A DNA stretch of 64,000 bases from Lentinula raphanica (lineage: Eukaryota > Basidiomycota > Agaricomycetes > Agaricales > Omphalotaceae): positions 682,001 to 746,000 of the forward strand of contig JANVFP010000021.1 in the NCBI GenBank assembly GCA_027919835.1. Direction: 5' to 3'. Below the pieces are notes generated by a model. It was not told where the DNA came from. It was given only the letters and a program-made list of their open reading frames with translations, and searched no databases. Both the position numbers and the translations under genes were made by a program. Every line of letters starts with the position of its first letter. The stretch's first letter is position 1. Positions 1 to 10,697 of the stretch are shown in pieces.

Positions 1-408
1 GAACAACAGGATTTCCTGTTTATCTACGTTGAGTTCTGTTTTCTGTTTTCCCAAAAAATCATTGCCCGCATTGTTACGGTTATAACCTGCATGTTTTTTG
101 AACTCTTCAAAAGATTTTTTTTACCTTACGGACTGGACTTGGCCTGGGTTTTATTTAAACATCCTCTCAATTTTCATTGTTTGCACAGTTGCATTGACCA
201 TTATCTGCATGTTTTTCTTCTTTCACATCTATGCAAATCCATTTATATGATATGCTCTACTATTAACTATCAACAAAACATTACCAACGCATTGAGCTTT
301 GCATTTTCTCTTTCATGATAATCCGCATCGAATAATCATTTACATATACGAATCACTTTACTCTATCTTGACCATTATTGTTGCCCATCAGTGGGTATTT
401 GTAGTACA
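1..408. other. Intergenic, no gene seen
   Basis: AT-rich sequence with no open frame that resembles a protein. The only longer frame (91-318, +) is leucine/phenylalanine/histidine-rich and lacks codon structure typical of the neighbouring genes. It ends at the left target-site copy of the hAT-like element. Confidence 0.5.
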
Positions 409-416
409 ATTACTCC

Positions 417-476
417 CAGGGGGATGGCAACGGAGAATTCCGTGAAATCGACTAGTGCAACACCCCCGTGAGAACT
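417..476 (+). repeat. Left terminal inverted repeat of hAT-like element
   Basis: About 60 bp, matching the reverse complement of 1179-1243. The match runs from the terminal CAGGGGG to GTGAGAACT; the copies differ in the length of one C/G run (5 versus 10 bases). Confidence 0.9.
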
Positions 477-614
477 CAAGGTTGCCGTGATAAGCGATGC
501 GGCATCTGTACAGCCGGTGTATGGCATGTCCGAGGCAGCAACTCGAGTTATGATCTCAGAAAGTCTTTACACATTGAAGAAACTAATGAGAATATGGATT
601 TTATACTAGATACA

Positions 615-977
615 TTAATCTGATTTGCCTCCTTTACTGTATGTACCTGCCCGTGCCCTCTTTGTATATGTATGTACAGTAATAGTAGCTGCTCTATCTC
701 TTTTCAAAACCTCTCTCACTGCCTCGAAACCATCACTATCTGGTACCATATGCCTGTTCCAAAAATCTTCAGTGTCTTGAGCATCAATTCCCATATGTAC
801 TTCCTCTGCTTGTGAGATGAAGGCATCAGATATCATTTGTGCTGGTGCAAGAAAATCGTAGGATAGGACCATTGTTGATATGAATTTCAGCTGATTCACA
901 AAGAGTCGGCGCGATTTTTTGTCCCATTTTGTAGACCAAAGAATGGAAGATGTGAGGCTAATGTTAGAAAGTGACAA
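615..977 (-). CDS. Hypothetical 120-aa frame inside the hAT-like element
   Basis: An uninterrupted frame entirely within the transposon. The protein is hydrophilic with a basic C-terminal tail and a mid-region rich in acidic residues (EDFWNRHMVPDSDGFEAVRE). It does not look like a hAT transposase, which is far longer and carries an RW-type dimerisation domain. It could be a captured host gene fragment, a cargo gene, or a chance frame. I do not recognise the family. Confidence 0.25.
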   Translation of the reverse strand: MSLSNISLTSSILWSTKWDKKSRRLFVNQLKFISTMVLSYDFLAPAQMISDAFISQAEEVHMGIDAQDTEDFWNRHMVPDSDGFEAVREVLKRDRAATITVHTYTKRARAGTYSKGGKSD

Positions 978-1178
978 GACTTTGGGGAGGCAGTTTTATG
1001 GACTCAGAGATAAAGAGGTTAATAAGAGATATATTGACAGATAAGGATGACATTTTTGGTGTAGTTTGTGTCCGTCGCGCGCTCGCAACACCACTATCGA
1101 TGGTGAATCGGTACATCGTTGGTGGTAGAAATCAGAGTTAACGCCGCTCGGCCGCAACAACCATCAACGGCATTTCGT

Positions 1179-1243
1179 AGTTCTCACGGGGGGGGGGTGT
1201 TGCACTAGTCGATTTCACGGAATTCTCCGTTGCCATCCCCCTG
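1179..1243 (-). repeat. Right terminal inverted repeat of hAT-like element
   Basis: Inverted copy of 417-476. It holds a run of ten G residues near 1188-1197 where the left copy has five C residues, which may be slippage after insertion. Confidence 0.9.
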
Positions 1244-1403
1244 ATTACTCCTGTATATCTTTCAGAGCCGACCCAGCCCAGATTTGAGTTCATAACAAGG
1301 CTCCCTAAAACACCTACTTTAGCTCAATGAATTGACATTTCATGACATGCGTACCACATCTTCCCTTCGATGTAAGTCAGTGCGTCGTTATCATTGAAGC
1401 CAT

Positions 1404-3704
1404 TCAGAGTGCTGTTGTTGGCCACACCCTATCAAAATCATCAGTCGCTACACGAGGGTTAGCAGCAATACTGCGTACGTCTTTCTGCGCCTGCCTTACG
1501 ACTGCTAGAGCAACCTGAGCGCTGATGTCCCGGATGCGATTCAGTCTGGGATAAACCAACTCGCGACTGATCTCTTCTTCATTGAGCGAAGTAGACAAGG
1601 CAATCGCAGCCTTTTCTACCATACCGTCCGTGACATGTTTGGACTTTGACAGAATGGTGCCGAGGCCAATTCCAGGGAACATATACATATTATTACCCTG
1701 CCCGGCTTCGTATGTAGTTCCTTCATAAGTGACAGGTTTGTAAGGACTTCCAGAGGCGAACATAACTCGGCCGTTGGTCCTATTTTGCAACTTCACTTGA
1801 GAAAAACACGATCTTGACCTGAAACAGAAATACGCACCAATCGATTGCGTCTTGGAAGGTGAGTTCGCACTTTGATACCGGATTCGAAAGAGGGAATATG
1901 ATTGGACGTTTGTTGATAGCAGCCATTAACTTTACGACTTCTTCCGTGAATGCACCCTGTAAAGGATATCAATGTCAGAATGAGGGTTAGAAGAGAAAGC
2001 TCTTGAATGAGAAGGTTCCGTACGCCAATTGTGCTTAAGCCCAATAACGCAGTTGGTTTCACATATCTGACTATATCAGCAAGGTTGGTCAAAGCAGGAC
2101 CTTGGTAGTCTGTACGAGCAAAGACTGCGAGACATGTATTAGCGAACACAGACAATTCGTGAATATGCTAATGGGACAACAGACATTTCTTGTGTTCTTG
2201 AAGCCCTTTGCGGTCCGCTGTTATCAATCCTTTGGAGTCGACAGTCTATACCGATCCGATGTGTTGAACATTGGCGGTTAGGAGTCCGAAATGGAAGGAC
2301 GTACGTAGATGTGCGTTTTAGCTTCATCTACGCCCATACCCAATTCGGTGAAGAATGAGACGAGCTGCTTGGCTACGCCAATTCCCGAGGAACCTGCACC
2401 GAAGAAGAGAATCTTATGTTCCGTCAAAGGAAGACCACTGGCAGCGGAGGAAATGCGAGCAGCATTGAGGAAGCCTGAGAGAACTACTGCGCCTGCGATT
2501 GATTCCAAGCACACGGGTTAGTCCGAGCCTGGTTCTTCAGATGAGCTAGACTTACCTGTTCCTTGAATCTAGTAAATCGAAAAGGTTTCCCATGATAGTG
2601 ATAGTAAAGGATCAGTCAGTGGTTGGGGAGAACCCAACTTGGGAAGGAGACTCTCACATCGTCGTTGAAAACTCTGTAACGATTCCTGAACGAGTCAAGA
2701 TATTTGAATGCGTTGTCCGTTGAAAAATCCTCAAACTGAACAAGGAGTTCCGGGTAGACCTCGGAAATAGCAGACATGAATTCCTCCATGAAATCTTCCA
2801 TCTATTCCGAGCGCAAAGCACGGTATCGGTGAGCTGTACACGAGATGATCATGATCAGGTGCAGATCCCACCTCTGAGTCTCCGGGTCTTCTCTGTCGTA
2901 CGCCTATATAGAGGGGATCCTCGATGAATCTTTGGGTATTGGTGCCGACATCGAGGCAGATAGGAATTGTGGAAGATGGACGTATGCCTGCACCAGCAAT
3001 GTAGAGATCCCTATGGGACAACATACAGTCTGAAAATAGTATGCGTCAAGTGTGAGAGAGACCTACAACTTGCCAATGCTGATCTGTGTAAAAGACCATT
3101 AATGATTATTTCAAGTGATCGACGGAGAAGCTAAAAAGTGTAAAGCGACCCACAGGCAAACCATTCGCTCCAAGGTCCCCAAGTCCGAGAATACGAGATC
3201 CTGGGATACGATGGAGTGAGAATGAAAACGCAATGCCTGAACACCCAGCTCACCATCTGTGACGACAGCAATTCGGGCATTAGCTCCACTGGTAGGATAT
3301 TGCTTGAGTATTTGGCGAATGTTCCCCTTGTGTTTGATAGAAATGTATAGTCCTTCAGGATGACGCCAGATATGAGAATAGTGTGAACAAGCGTCTCCAA
3401 CCTAGTATGAGCAGAGCAGGAACAATGAGCTTTGCAGCATCCCATGAGTGGGTGATACTACGCTTACGGTTGGAGTGTACAAGATCGGGATGATCTCCAT
3501 CATGTTCGAAAGTAGAAGTTGGTAAAACAAAGCGGGATCTCGTTCTTTGAGGCCATTGAGGAAGATGTACTTTTCCAAGCCCTCAGGTTTGCTGCGTAGC
3601 TGAATCAAGCTACGCTGTACATGGTCAGTTTCAGTGATGTGAGGTGGAATACTAGCATGCGAAAAGGGACCAGGAAGAGCAGAACTCATTACAGCGACAG
3701 ACAT
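1404..3704 (-). CDS. Malic enzyme (malate dehydrogenase, decarboxylating)
   Basis: Oxidatively decarboxylates malate to pyruvate with reduction of NAD(P); fungal homologues are often mitochondrial. The minus strand shows, in order, the N-terminal malic domain with ERDPALFYQLLLSNMMEII and PILYTPTV (about 3480-3560), the SRILGLGDLGANG segment (about 3160-3200), QFEDFSTDNAF and the FNDD metal-binding motif (about 2660-2740), a Rossmann NAD-binding loop FFGAGSSGIGVA (about 2390-2420), VKPTALLGLST, and the C-terminal ASGSPYKP and GQGNNMYMFPGIGLG. These pieces are separated by many short introns. I start at the Met at 3702-3704. The usual GxAFxxxER...GLLPP block expected ahead of the ERDPALFY region is not visible in frame upstream, so a 5' exon may be missed or the N-terminus is divergent. 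Stop is TGA at 1404-1406. Confidence 0.82.
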
Positions 3705-4175
3705 GGTTGGGATAATCACGGAGTTGTATTTTCCTGGCAGTGATAGATGGGGGTATAAATGCTCTCCGCTATCAGTCAATGTACTGAGCCTGGAATGAGT
3801 GAGGAACAGCATAGCGGAGTTGCATGTGAAAGAAACTCAAGTATTGTGCAAACCACGGAGGAGCGATTGGCGGAACATCTTGCATATTGGCTCCTAATGT
3901 ACTGGTAATCGGAAGAACGAGGATCAAAACACACAGGAAGTCCTGATATCGAGGATTATAGGCTATTGCATACTGTATCACAGGACTGTAGCTGCTGTAA
4001 ATCGAGATATTGTGTGAATCCGTGTCTTGAGCAGGAGTTATGACAATGGACATAATAGAGACAATGATAGAGGAATGGCCAGATTGCCAAGGCCTGTACA
4101 AAAAAAGCTTTCAGCTGTGGGATACAGATAAATGCTTGCGCACGAACCGAAAGACCCTATGAAATGCATGATAAA
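3705..4175. other. Spacer between malic enzyme and MRPL20
   Basis: Holds the upstream region of malic enzyme and the 3' flank of MRPL20, both on the minus strand. A minus-strand frame at 3772-4101 is open but shows no malic-enzyme N-terminal motif. No other feature seen. Confidence 0.4.
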
Positions 4176-4745
4176 TTACCAATACTGCCTCCGTTTCTGG
4201 CTGATAGCAGCAACCAAAGACCTCTTTTCACTCCACTTTGCTCTATTTGCCGCGTGCTCCTCATCCCTTCTCTGTATAAGCTTTGCTCGTGTGCTCTTTT
4301 TCGTAGCTGCGACTAGCGCGACAAACTGTTGCGTGCATTCGAATTTCTTGGCTAACCGCCCACGAGTCCATTTTACTGGATCAAGTGCGCGTAGACGACG
4401 GATTTCGGCGATTTGCTCAGCAGTCAGTCGTTGTGGAGTAGACTTTTCCGCTGAAGGCCGTAACAGCGGTGGAAGAGCAGATGAAGTTTGTGAGAAGGGT
4501 TTCAAAAGAGGCGAAATAGGATTTGTTGTATATGATATGGGTGAAGGAGCTGTTGGCGGAGGTCGGTGAATGAAAGTCAGATCTTCATCGAGGAAAGGTG
4601 TAACTGTAGCGGATGGATTATTGATTAAAGGATCTGGTGCGCGGTAAGGAGGTCGCTCTGCGGTCCCAGGCTTTGGACGAGGCCATTTTGGTGCATAAGC
4701 TCGCGTCAATGGCCGAATAAACGAAACAAATCGTTGACCTAGCAT
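4176..4745 (-). CDS. MRPL20: Mitochondrial large-subunit ribosomal protein mL58 (MRPL20 family)
   Basis: A single-exon gene of 189 codons plus stop. The sequence has the features of the MRP-L20 family: an N-terminal basic, import-like leader, then RAYAPKWPRPKPGT, a DPLINNPSATVTPF block, and a C-terminal helix-turn-helix-like segment (LTAEQIAEIRRLRALDP, then WTRGRLAKKFECTQQFVALV) followed by a lysine/arginine-rich tail. The protein belongs to the mitochondrial 54S ribosomal subunit. I chose the Met at 4743-4745 because it directly precedes the basic leader; the frame stays open upstream to 4823 but those residues are not leader-like. It is divergently paired with QRI7, another mitochondrial gene. 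Confidence 0.88.
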   Translation of the reverse strand: MLGQRFVSFIRPLTRAYAPKWPRPKPGTAERPPYRAPDPLINNPSATVTPFLDEDLTFIHRPPPTAPSPISYTTNPISPLLKPFSQTSSALPPLLRPSAEKSTPQRLTAEQIAEIRRLRALDPVKWTRGRLAKKFECTQQFVALVAATKKSTRAKLIQRRDEEHAANRAKWSEKRSLVAAISQKRRQYW

Positions 4746-4880
4746 GACTGTAAAAATGGTAGTGTGACTGTCACAGTGCGTGCCACAGAAGGCCACAGAA
4801 GGCCACAGAAAGCTTGCTGTCACATGACAGCTGCACGTGACGTTACTACGTTACAGAGATCAGAACAGCTTTGACCGGCG
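4746..4880. promoter_or_regulatory. Bidirectional promoter between MRPL20 and QRI7
   Basis: Only 135 bp separate the two start codons. The spacer holds the perfect palindrome GTGACTGTCAC (4764-4774), three tandem 10-bp units of the form (t/g)gccacagaa (4781-4810), a CACGTG E-box (4834-4839) and an overlapping TGACGT (4838-4843). The same palindrome recurs in the DUF2462/NDUFA9 spacer. Site function is inferred. Confidence 0.55.
4781..4810 (+). repeat. Three tandem 10-bp units in a promoter
   Basis: Three adjacent decamers, the second and third identical (ggccacagaa) and the first differing at one base. They lie between the shared palindrome and the E-box of the divergent promoter. Confidence 0.85.
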
Positions 4881-6331
4881 ATGCGGCTCAATTCCATCCG
4901 TTCACGTCTATTTCAACGAACGGCCTGCAATTTACTCCTCAGCCGTCCTTTCACTGTCCTTGCTTTTGAGTCTTCTGCGGATGATACCTGCGCTGCTGTC
5001 GTCACCTCTGATCGTCAAATTCTCTCAAATGTTGTTATTCGACAAAGTGACCTGTGAGTCGCGTTTAGTTTGTTTTTGTCGTACGCGTTTTCTCAATTCA
5101 TAAGTGTGCAGAAATGGGGCGGAATCAATCCAGCTGCTGCGGTACTCGCACACCAGGCTAATATGGTACGTCTTTTCCTCCTCACAAAGTTGTTCAATCG
5201 CAGATACGTATTCTTTCAAGCCCATCGCTGCCAGAAGAGCTTTGACAGAGGCCAAGATCGATATGTCGAATGTTGATGGAATTGCTTTCACAAGAGGACC
5301 CGGAATGGGTGTCTGTCTATCAGTTGCACTGAACGCAGCCAAAACACTCGCCGCTGTCCATAATAAACCTTTAATCGGCGTTCATCATATGGTACGCTTT
5401 GAATTATCAATTCATCTCTTTCATCCAATTTCATGCTCTGGTACCACATAGCAAGCCCATGCTCTTACAGCCCTTCTCACCACACCAATGCACCAACCCG
5501 ATGGCAAATTAAATCCTGCTTTTCCTCGATTTCCGTATCTTACCCTTCTCGTCTCCGGTGGACACACCCAAATTGTTCTTGCCAAATCCATCAACTCCTT
5601 CCGCATCATGGCAACAACGCTTGACGAGTCTATCGGTCGGACGATTGACAAAGTCTCCCGCCTTTTGCAGATCGAATGGGGAAGCATGAGCCCCGGTTCT
5701 GCGCTAGAGAATTTCTGTCGCCAACCCGAAGAAGGCGTACTTCCAGAAATTTTTGTTCCCTTCAATCCGGTCATGCCTGGTAGACTGGCATTTTCCTACT
5801 CTGCCTTACACTCCCATGTCGACCGGATACTTGACCTGAACGGCGGAATGGAGAACTTCTCATTGGCCAATAGACTTGCTGTAGCTCGTATATTCCAAAA
5901 TGCGGCGTTCGGTCAAATTGAAGAGAAACTTAAACTGGCGCTTGAAGATTGTAAAAGACACAACATTGAGGTTGGCCATCTCGTTATCGGCGGGGGTGTC
6001 GCGAGTAATAGTCTTCTACGTGAGAGGTAGGCTAGACTTCTCACTCCCGCATGTCGTTCGGTCATTGCTGACCTGCTCACAGATTGAATGCCTGCCTTAT
6101 TTCTTGCTCAACCGATTCAAGGGTCGAAGCAGTCTTTCCGCCAATTCAACTATGTACCGGTATGTGCTCTGAGTTCTCCCTTCCGATGAACACAATATTC
6201 ATTTCACTTCAGACAACGCAGCAATGATTGGCTGGGCATCCATGCATCGTTTTCTAGCAGGCGAACATGATGACTACACGATCAACCCTCGCTCAAAATG
6301 GAGTATTGAAGATTTAGAAAATAACTTTTAA
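4881..6331 (+). CDS. QRI7: tRNA N6-threonylcarbamoyladenosine synthase, mitochondrial (Kae1/TsaD family)
   Basis: QRI7 transfers the threonylcarbamoyl group to A37 of ANN-decoding mitochondrial tRNAs. The first exon encodes a basic, leader-like N-terminus (MRLNSIRSRLFQRTACN) running into the ASKHA fold start VLAFESSADDTCAAVV. Later exons give KWGGINPAAAVLAHQ, FTRGPGMGVCLSV, IGVHHMQAH (the HxxxH metal-binding pair), LLVSGGHTQIVL, GRTIDKVSR, IGGGVASN and the C-terminal DNAAMIGW block that closes this family. Introns are short. The targeting-type N-terminus and lack of extra domains favour the mitochondrial Qri7 paralog over the cytosolic KEOPS subunit Kae1. Start is the first ATG after the bidirectional spacer; TAA ends at 6331. 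Confidence 0.9.
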
Positions 6332-7597
6332 TTGTTGTTGACTTGGGATACCATACAGCGCTTATACTGAGTTGTCTCTCCATCTATTTTCCCTCTGAGA
6401 TCGCCAACTATAAGTCCTTCTTTTCTTGCTGATTTCAGTGTCTTCATTGCGTCGGCTCTTGCTCTATTGCGGCTGTTCGTAACGCTTCTCTGCATATGAA
6501 TAAATCCATGATTGCGTTGAGATACAAATTTTGCAATGCATCCCACCAAAAACGTGTTCACAATATAGGATCTTCTTCGTATAGCTGTCAATCGATTCCT
6601 CAGTGAAACACTTTATGTACTTTGATTTGCGTTGGTTCTTCCGGGACACATATTCCAGGATATTGCAATGGGAAGAAACGGCGACGGCCTCAACAAATTA
6701 TTCAAAAAACATTGAATCTGCCAGCTTCTGCCAGACGCTTTACTCTACACTATTTGAGTGTTTACGACCATCCTGTTCGGTACGAACCATCCGTTGCTCG
6801 GTCGGGTTTGAATGCGTGAATTGTAGGGTAATATACACAACTTTGAACTAGCAGCTGGAATTTTCGAAATTCCAAAATCTCAATGACTGAAGCCGTTGAG
6901 TAGTCGAGTCTACATATTCCTTCTTCAGGGACTTCCTGCTAAAGCCCGGTCTGAGTATGTGTAAATATAGCCAGCCAGGGAAATCTCCACCCTCTACCAG
7001 ACGAGATTACACAAAGCTTCGAACTCAAAACCGTGCACTGACGTCGTTGTACGGACTGCAGCACCCGCCATGGGATTCATGTCGAAATTCACGCTACTCG
7101 ACTGTCAGAAACTCGGTCTGGGGAGCTGAAAGAACTGAAAGCGTACATTTGTGATAGTAAAATAGTACAGGATATAGAACGTAGCAAAGAGTGGTGTTTC
7201 GGAACGAAAAATTATTCGGATATTGGAGATTTACAATCGTGAACAGACGAGGGGGGAGCGCGAAGAGATGAAGACATAAAAGTAGAACAAAAGAACTCTT
7301 GACGCGCCAGAACATTGAAATGGTAATGACAGACTGACGGGCTCCGCGATCCCAAAGAATAAACCAAAGAAAAGAGATCGAAAAAAGAAGAGAGCAAGCA
7401 GAAATCCGAACAAAAACAGAAATAGAAAGAACAAAATCGTGGCGGGGTAGATTGGAACAGATAGAAGTAACAAACAACGAAAAGTAATGACAGTCTGCGC
7501 CTGGAAGTAGTATAGTCCAAGATTATACGTCGGAAAAGAAATTTCGAACGAAGGAATTCAAGAGGGAGGAAACCTAACCGTCAATGACATTTCATTA
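6332..7597. other. Long spacer with purine-rich tract and one small frame
   Basis: Between the 3' ends of QRI7 (+) and the coiled-coil gene (-). A 65-codon plus-strand frame at 6622-6819 (basic, GKKRRRPQQIIQK) is the only plausible small gene; I do not recognise it and no support beyond the open frame exists. The plus strand is strongly purine-rich from about 7230 to 7460, so the minus-strand frames there are low-complexity. The right part is probably 3' UTR of the coiled-coil gene. Confidence 0.4.
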
Positions 7598-9774
7598 TTA
7601 TGATTCTCGGTCATCCATTGTACCATCAACGATAGAATTCCTCCGACCTTGTTCCCGTCCAGTCGAGGAAGTCACCGACGAATCCTGAATGGACCCAGGT
7701 AAGCGAGGACTTGAATGTTGTCGACTCGCGCCTGGAGGACGGCTGCCCCGAGCGAGTTTGTTAGCCGAAGATGGGGGAGGTGGATGAGGTGGATGATGGG
7801 ATGACGAAACAGAGGGACCCTCACGAAAAGGCAGGGAGGGAGAAGCAAACGGACGGGAAATATTTTCCATTGACTGGGACCGAGGAAGTTCCAGCCGAGA
7901 AGAAGAAAGAGATAGTCGCCGTGATTCATATGGTGCAGGAGAGCCATTATCCGAATCCTGAGTATCCCGAGGATCTTTCTCGTGAGTCCATCCTGGAGAC
8001 ATCCGATGGTCAGAAGATTCGGACCGAAGACGTTCTCTGTCAACGCTGGAGATGGGAGGAAAAGTATAGCCTTCAGCTATACTTGTCGCTGGATAATTGC
8101 CGTTCTTGACAGATTGCTTGCCTTTGCTCTTAGTGCCACTGGGACCCCCTGGACCCTCCAGACTTGGCCGTCGGCTAGAGTTTGCGATACGAAGCGCATC
8201 CTCCAATTCCTCGACACGTCTGTGTAAACCGACCATTTCAGACCTCAACCCGGCAACCTTCTTCTCCACAAGATTATCTACGGTTTCCTGAAGTTTATCC
8301 TGTTGCTGAGTCAGACTTTGTATTAAAACCTTCGACTTTTGCAATTGTTCGCCAAGCCAGTTTTTGAGTTGTTTAGAGTCGTTCAACGCATCGTAAAATG
8401 ACTCGAAGGGAGCTAAAAAAGCCGATTTCTCGCCACTGTAGCCCGGATTGTGTAGTGCACTTGGCGTAGCTGGGACTAGGGTTGAGGAAATAGCAACGGA
8501 AGCATTCGGAGGTGACCTCCCAGATATGCCCGGTATATGATGAGAAACTCCTTGAGAACTAGCCATGCGCTGTGCCGAGAATCTTGTGGGTGTAGGTGGA
8601 ACGTTCCCACCGACCGTCCGCCGTACATTATCACCCATAGCAGAAGGTAACCGAGGCAACGCCATAGGAAACCTACCCGCTGATCCACCGCCCTGTTGAC
8701 CTGCATGTGGTATGGGAGGTGCACTTTGAATAGAAGGAGCAAATTGGTCGGGTGTATGAGCATTCCGAGGGCTAATCATGATATCAGCGGGTTTCTTTTT
8801 CCCGCTGCCTATTTGATTAGCTCGCCGGCGTGCGAAACTGATAGGCGGAGGAGGAAGAGAATGAGAAGGAAGAGTTGTGGGAGGCGGTTGTGGAGGTGGT
8901 AAATTAGGATTTGGACTGGCAGGTCTATTTGTACCAGCCTGTGGGACGACATTATGTCGTCGATTGCTGACTCCAGAGTTGGGACTACGGCGAATAGAAC
9001 GAGTAGATTTCGAATGCCCTTCGCCCGCAGCTGCGGATGGACCAGAGGTGACGGTTGGAGACAACATACCTGAGGTACTGCCTCGCCGTTGTTCAATAAG
9101 AGCCTGTTGCTGCTGTTTGACTGTGATCATCGATCTAACCTGCTCGACTTCGGTTGGATTGTCCCGTTGGACGGTGAATCCTATGACGGCAGGAGAAATG
9201 GGAGTTGAGTTGGTCTGATCAGGCGCAATCCTAACATCTGTATTCAGAGCAGGTGCGCCGCTGATAGTGACCCGACGCTTTTTGTTCTTCGGTGGACTGA
9301 GAGAAGACGGAGGTGGGGCTCCGGAAGTGTCAAGAATACTGTTGTCGGGACCATTACCGGGTTGAGGAGGAGGCGAAGCTAACATATCTTGCTCAGGCTC
9401 CTCTTTGACTCGAGTGAGACTGGGAGAATTACGGCTATTAATTTTAATAGAGGAAATCAGTAGTATAAGAAAAAAGGGTCTAAGGTTTAGAGGCATAATA
9501 GAACTCACTCAGAGGTCAGTTGACTGTCCTCGTTCCTACTCGAAGAAGCTTCAGCATGTGTTCGTTTCCTTCCAGTCCTTGCAGCATCTTCGTCGCTACG
9601 ATGTCGCGGGAGGCCAGGCAATGGCGGATGCTCTGCGCGATGAATATCATGAATAGGAGGAAGAGAATTATCATCGGGTCCATAAGAGCTCAAAGAACTT
9701 GAGCTGAATGTCTGTGCGAAAGAAGGAAGAGAAGTCGGAATGTGGGTAGCGACATTTCCAGGCTTGACAGACAT
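7598..9774 (-). CDS. Proline/serine-rich coiled-coil protein, function unknown
   Basis: Two exons. Exon 1 runs from the Met at 9772-9774 to about 9507; the intron (about 70 bp) ends near 9438 and the second exon continues in frame as RNSPSLTRVKEEPE. The product of roughly 700 residues is mostly disordered: proline-, serine- and arginine-rich, with a basic PKNKKRRV motif near the N-terminal third that could be a nuclear localisation signal, a glutamine-rich VKQQQQALIEQRR segment, and one clear coiled coil of about 90 residues (FYDALNDSKQLKNWLGEQL through RVEELEDALRIAN, about 8170-8400). The coiled coil suggests oligomerisation. No catalytic domain is visible. The TPISPAVIGFTVQRD block looks conserved rather than low-complexity. 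A nuclear scaffold or regulator is a guess only. Confidence 0.72.
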
Positions 9775-10697
9775 TGGACGGTGGGGACCGGAGAAGATAG
9801 GGAGAATAGAAGGGAGACCGACGATGACGATGACGAGTTAGATGACAAAGAGGGTTGTCACCGTCACGAACGACGTCGGGAATGGAGTTGAAGATGAGAT
9901 GAAGGATGAAGAGGACTGCCAAGATGGGAAGTTTGAAAGTTCGGATAGGATGGGATGCATAATGAAATCGAACTTCTTCATGGAAGGACCCTTTTCTCGT
10001 AATCATCCCGATCAACCCTTGAAACCAAACATCGTGATAATTTTTTTTTCTACACAAAGTCCCCCCAAGAGCAAAATCATGGATACGGCAACAGTATACT
10101 CAGTATAATACACCGTGATTTGTTCTTGACCCATTCGGTTCAATAAACTTTTGACATTCTATCTTCTGATTCTTATTACTTATTCCCCTCCAAGTTATCG
10201 TCTCTGCACATTGCCACCGATGTAAAGCATGAACACAGAACCCAAAGATAACAAATCCACGATGCCATCGAACTATTTTCCATTGGGTCATCCGCAACTG
10301 AGAATTATTCGCGCACTCAAGTCCACTTACGAAATTCCCTCCAACACAACACATGAGTACACGAGCAGTAGCTCTACTCAGAAGCCCTATTACAGTATAC
10401 GCTTCTCAATCTAGCTCCACTTTCGCTTCAATCCAAATCTTTACGCACTTCTCAACCAAACTATCCGTCCCGCGTTCTATATTTTACATGTCAAAAAACG
10501 TTGATCAACAAGAACCAGACGGCACGGTATACATACAAACAGCGGAAAATCGATGATAATCAACTTGTTTGACGCGATTCAGACGTACTTGATCCTACAC
10601 ACAACATGGTATGGCACATCAAAAAAAGCAGTCGACACGAACGAAAACCAGGACTCTCTTACAACCAAATTGTCCAAATTGTCCAGACTCTCCATTT
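9775..10697. other. Spacer between coiled-coil gene and RTT109
   Basis: Upstream region of the coiled-coil gene and 3' flank of RTT109, both minus strand. Several frames of 60-130 codons exist on both strands but none has a recognisable motif or consistent composition. No RNA gene or repeat seen. Confidence 0.4.

Larger units (their letters stand above)
417..1243. mobile_element. Non-autonomous hAT-like DNA transposon
   Basis: The 827-bp segment is bounded by long terminal inverted repeats that both begin CAGGGGGATGGCAACGG. It is flanked on each side by the same 8-bp sequence ATTACTCC (409-416 and 1244-1251). An 8-bp duplication and termini beginning CAG are known signatures of the hAT superfamily. 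No transposase is encoded: the only frame inside is a 120-residue one on the minus strand. The right repeat carries a longer G run than the left, otherwise the outer ~60 bp agree closely. It lies just downstream of the malic enzyme stop codon. Confidence 0.85.

Noticed and set aside
3772..4101. 109-codon minus-strand frame upstream of malic enzyme as its N-terminal exon
   Set aside because: It shows none of the conserved malic-enzyme N-terminal residues and no leader-like composition in frame with the next exon.
7094..7520. Overlapping minus-strand frames rich in Leu/Phe/Ser
   Set aside because: They are the complement of a purine-rich tract; several frames are open at once, which is a composition effect.
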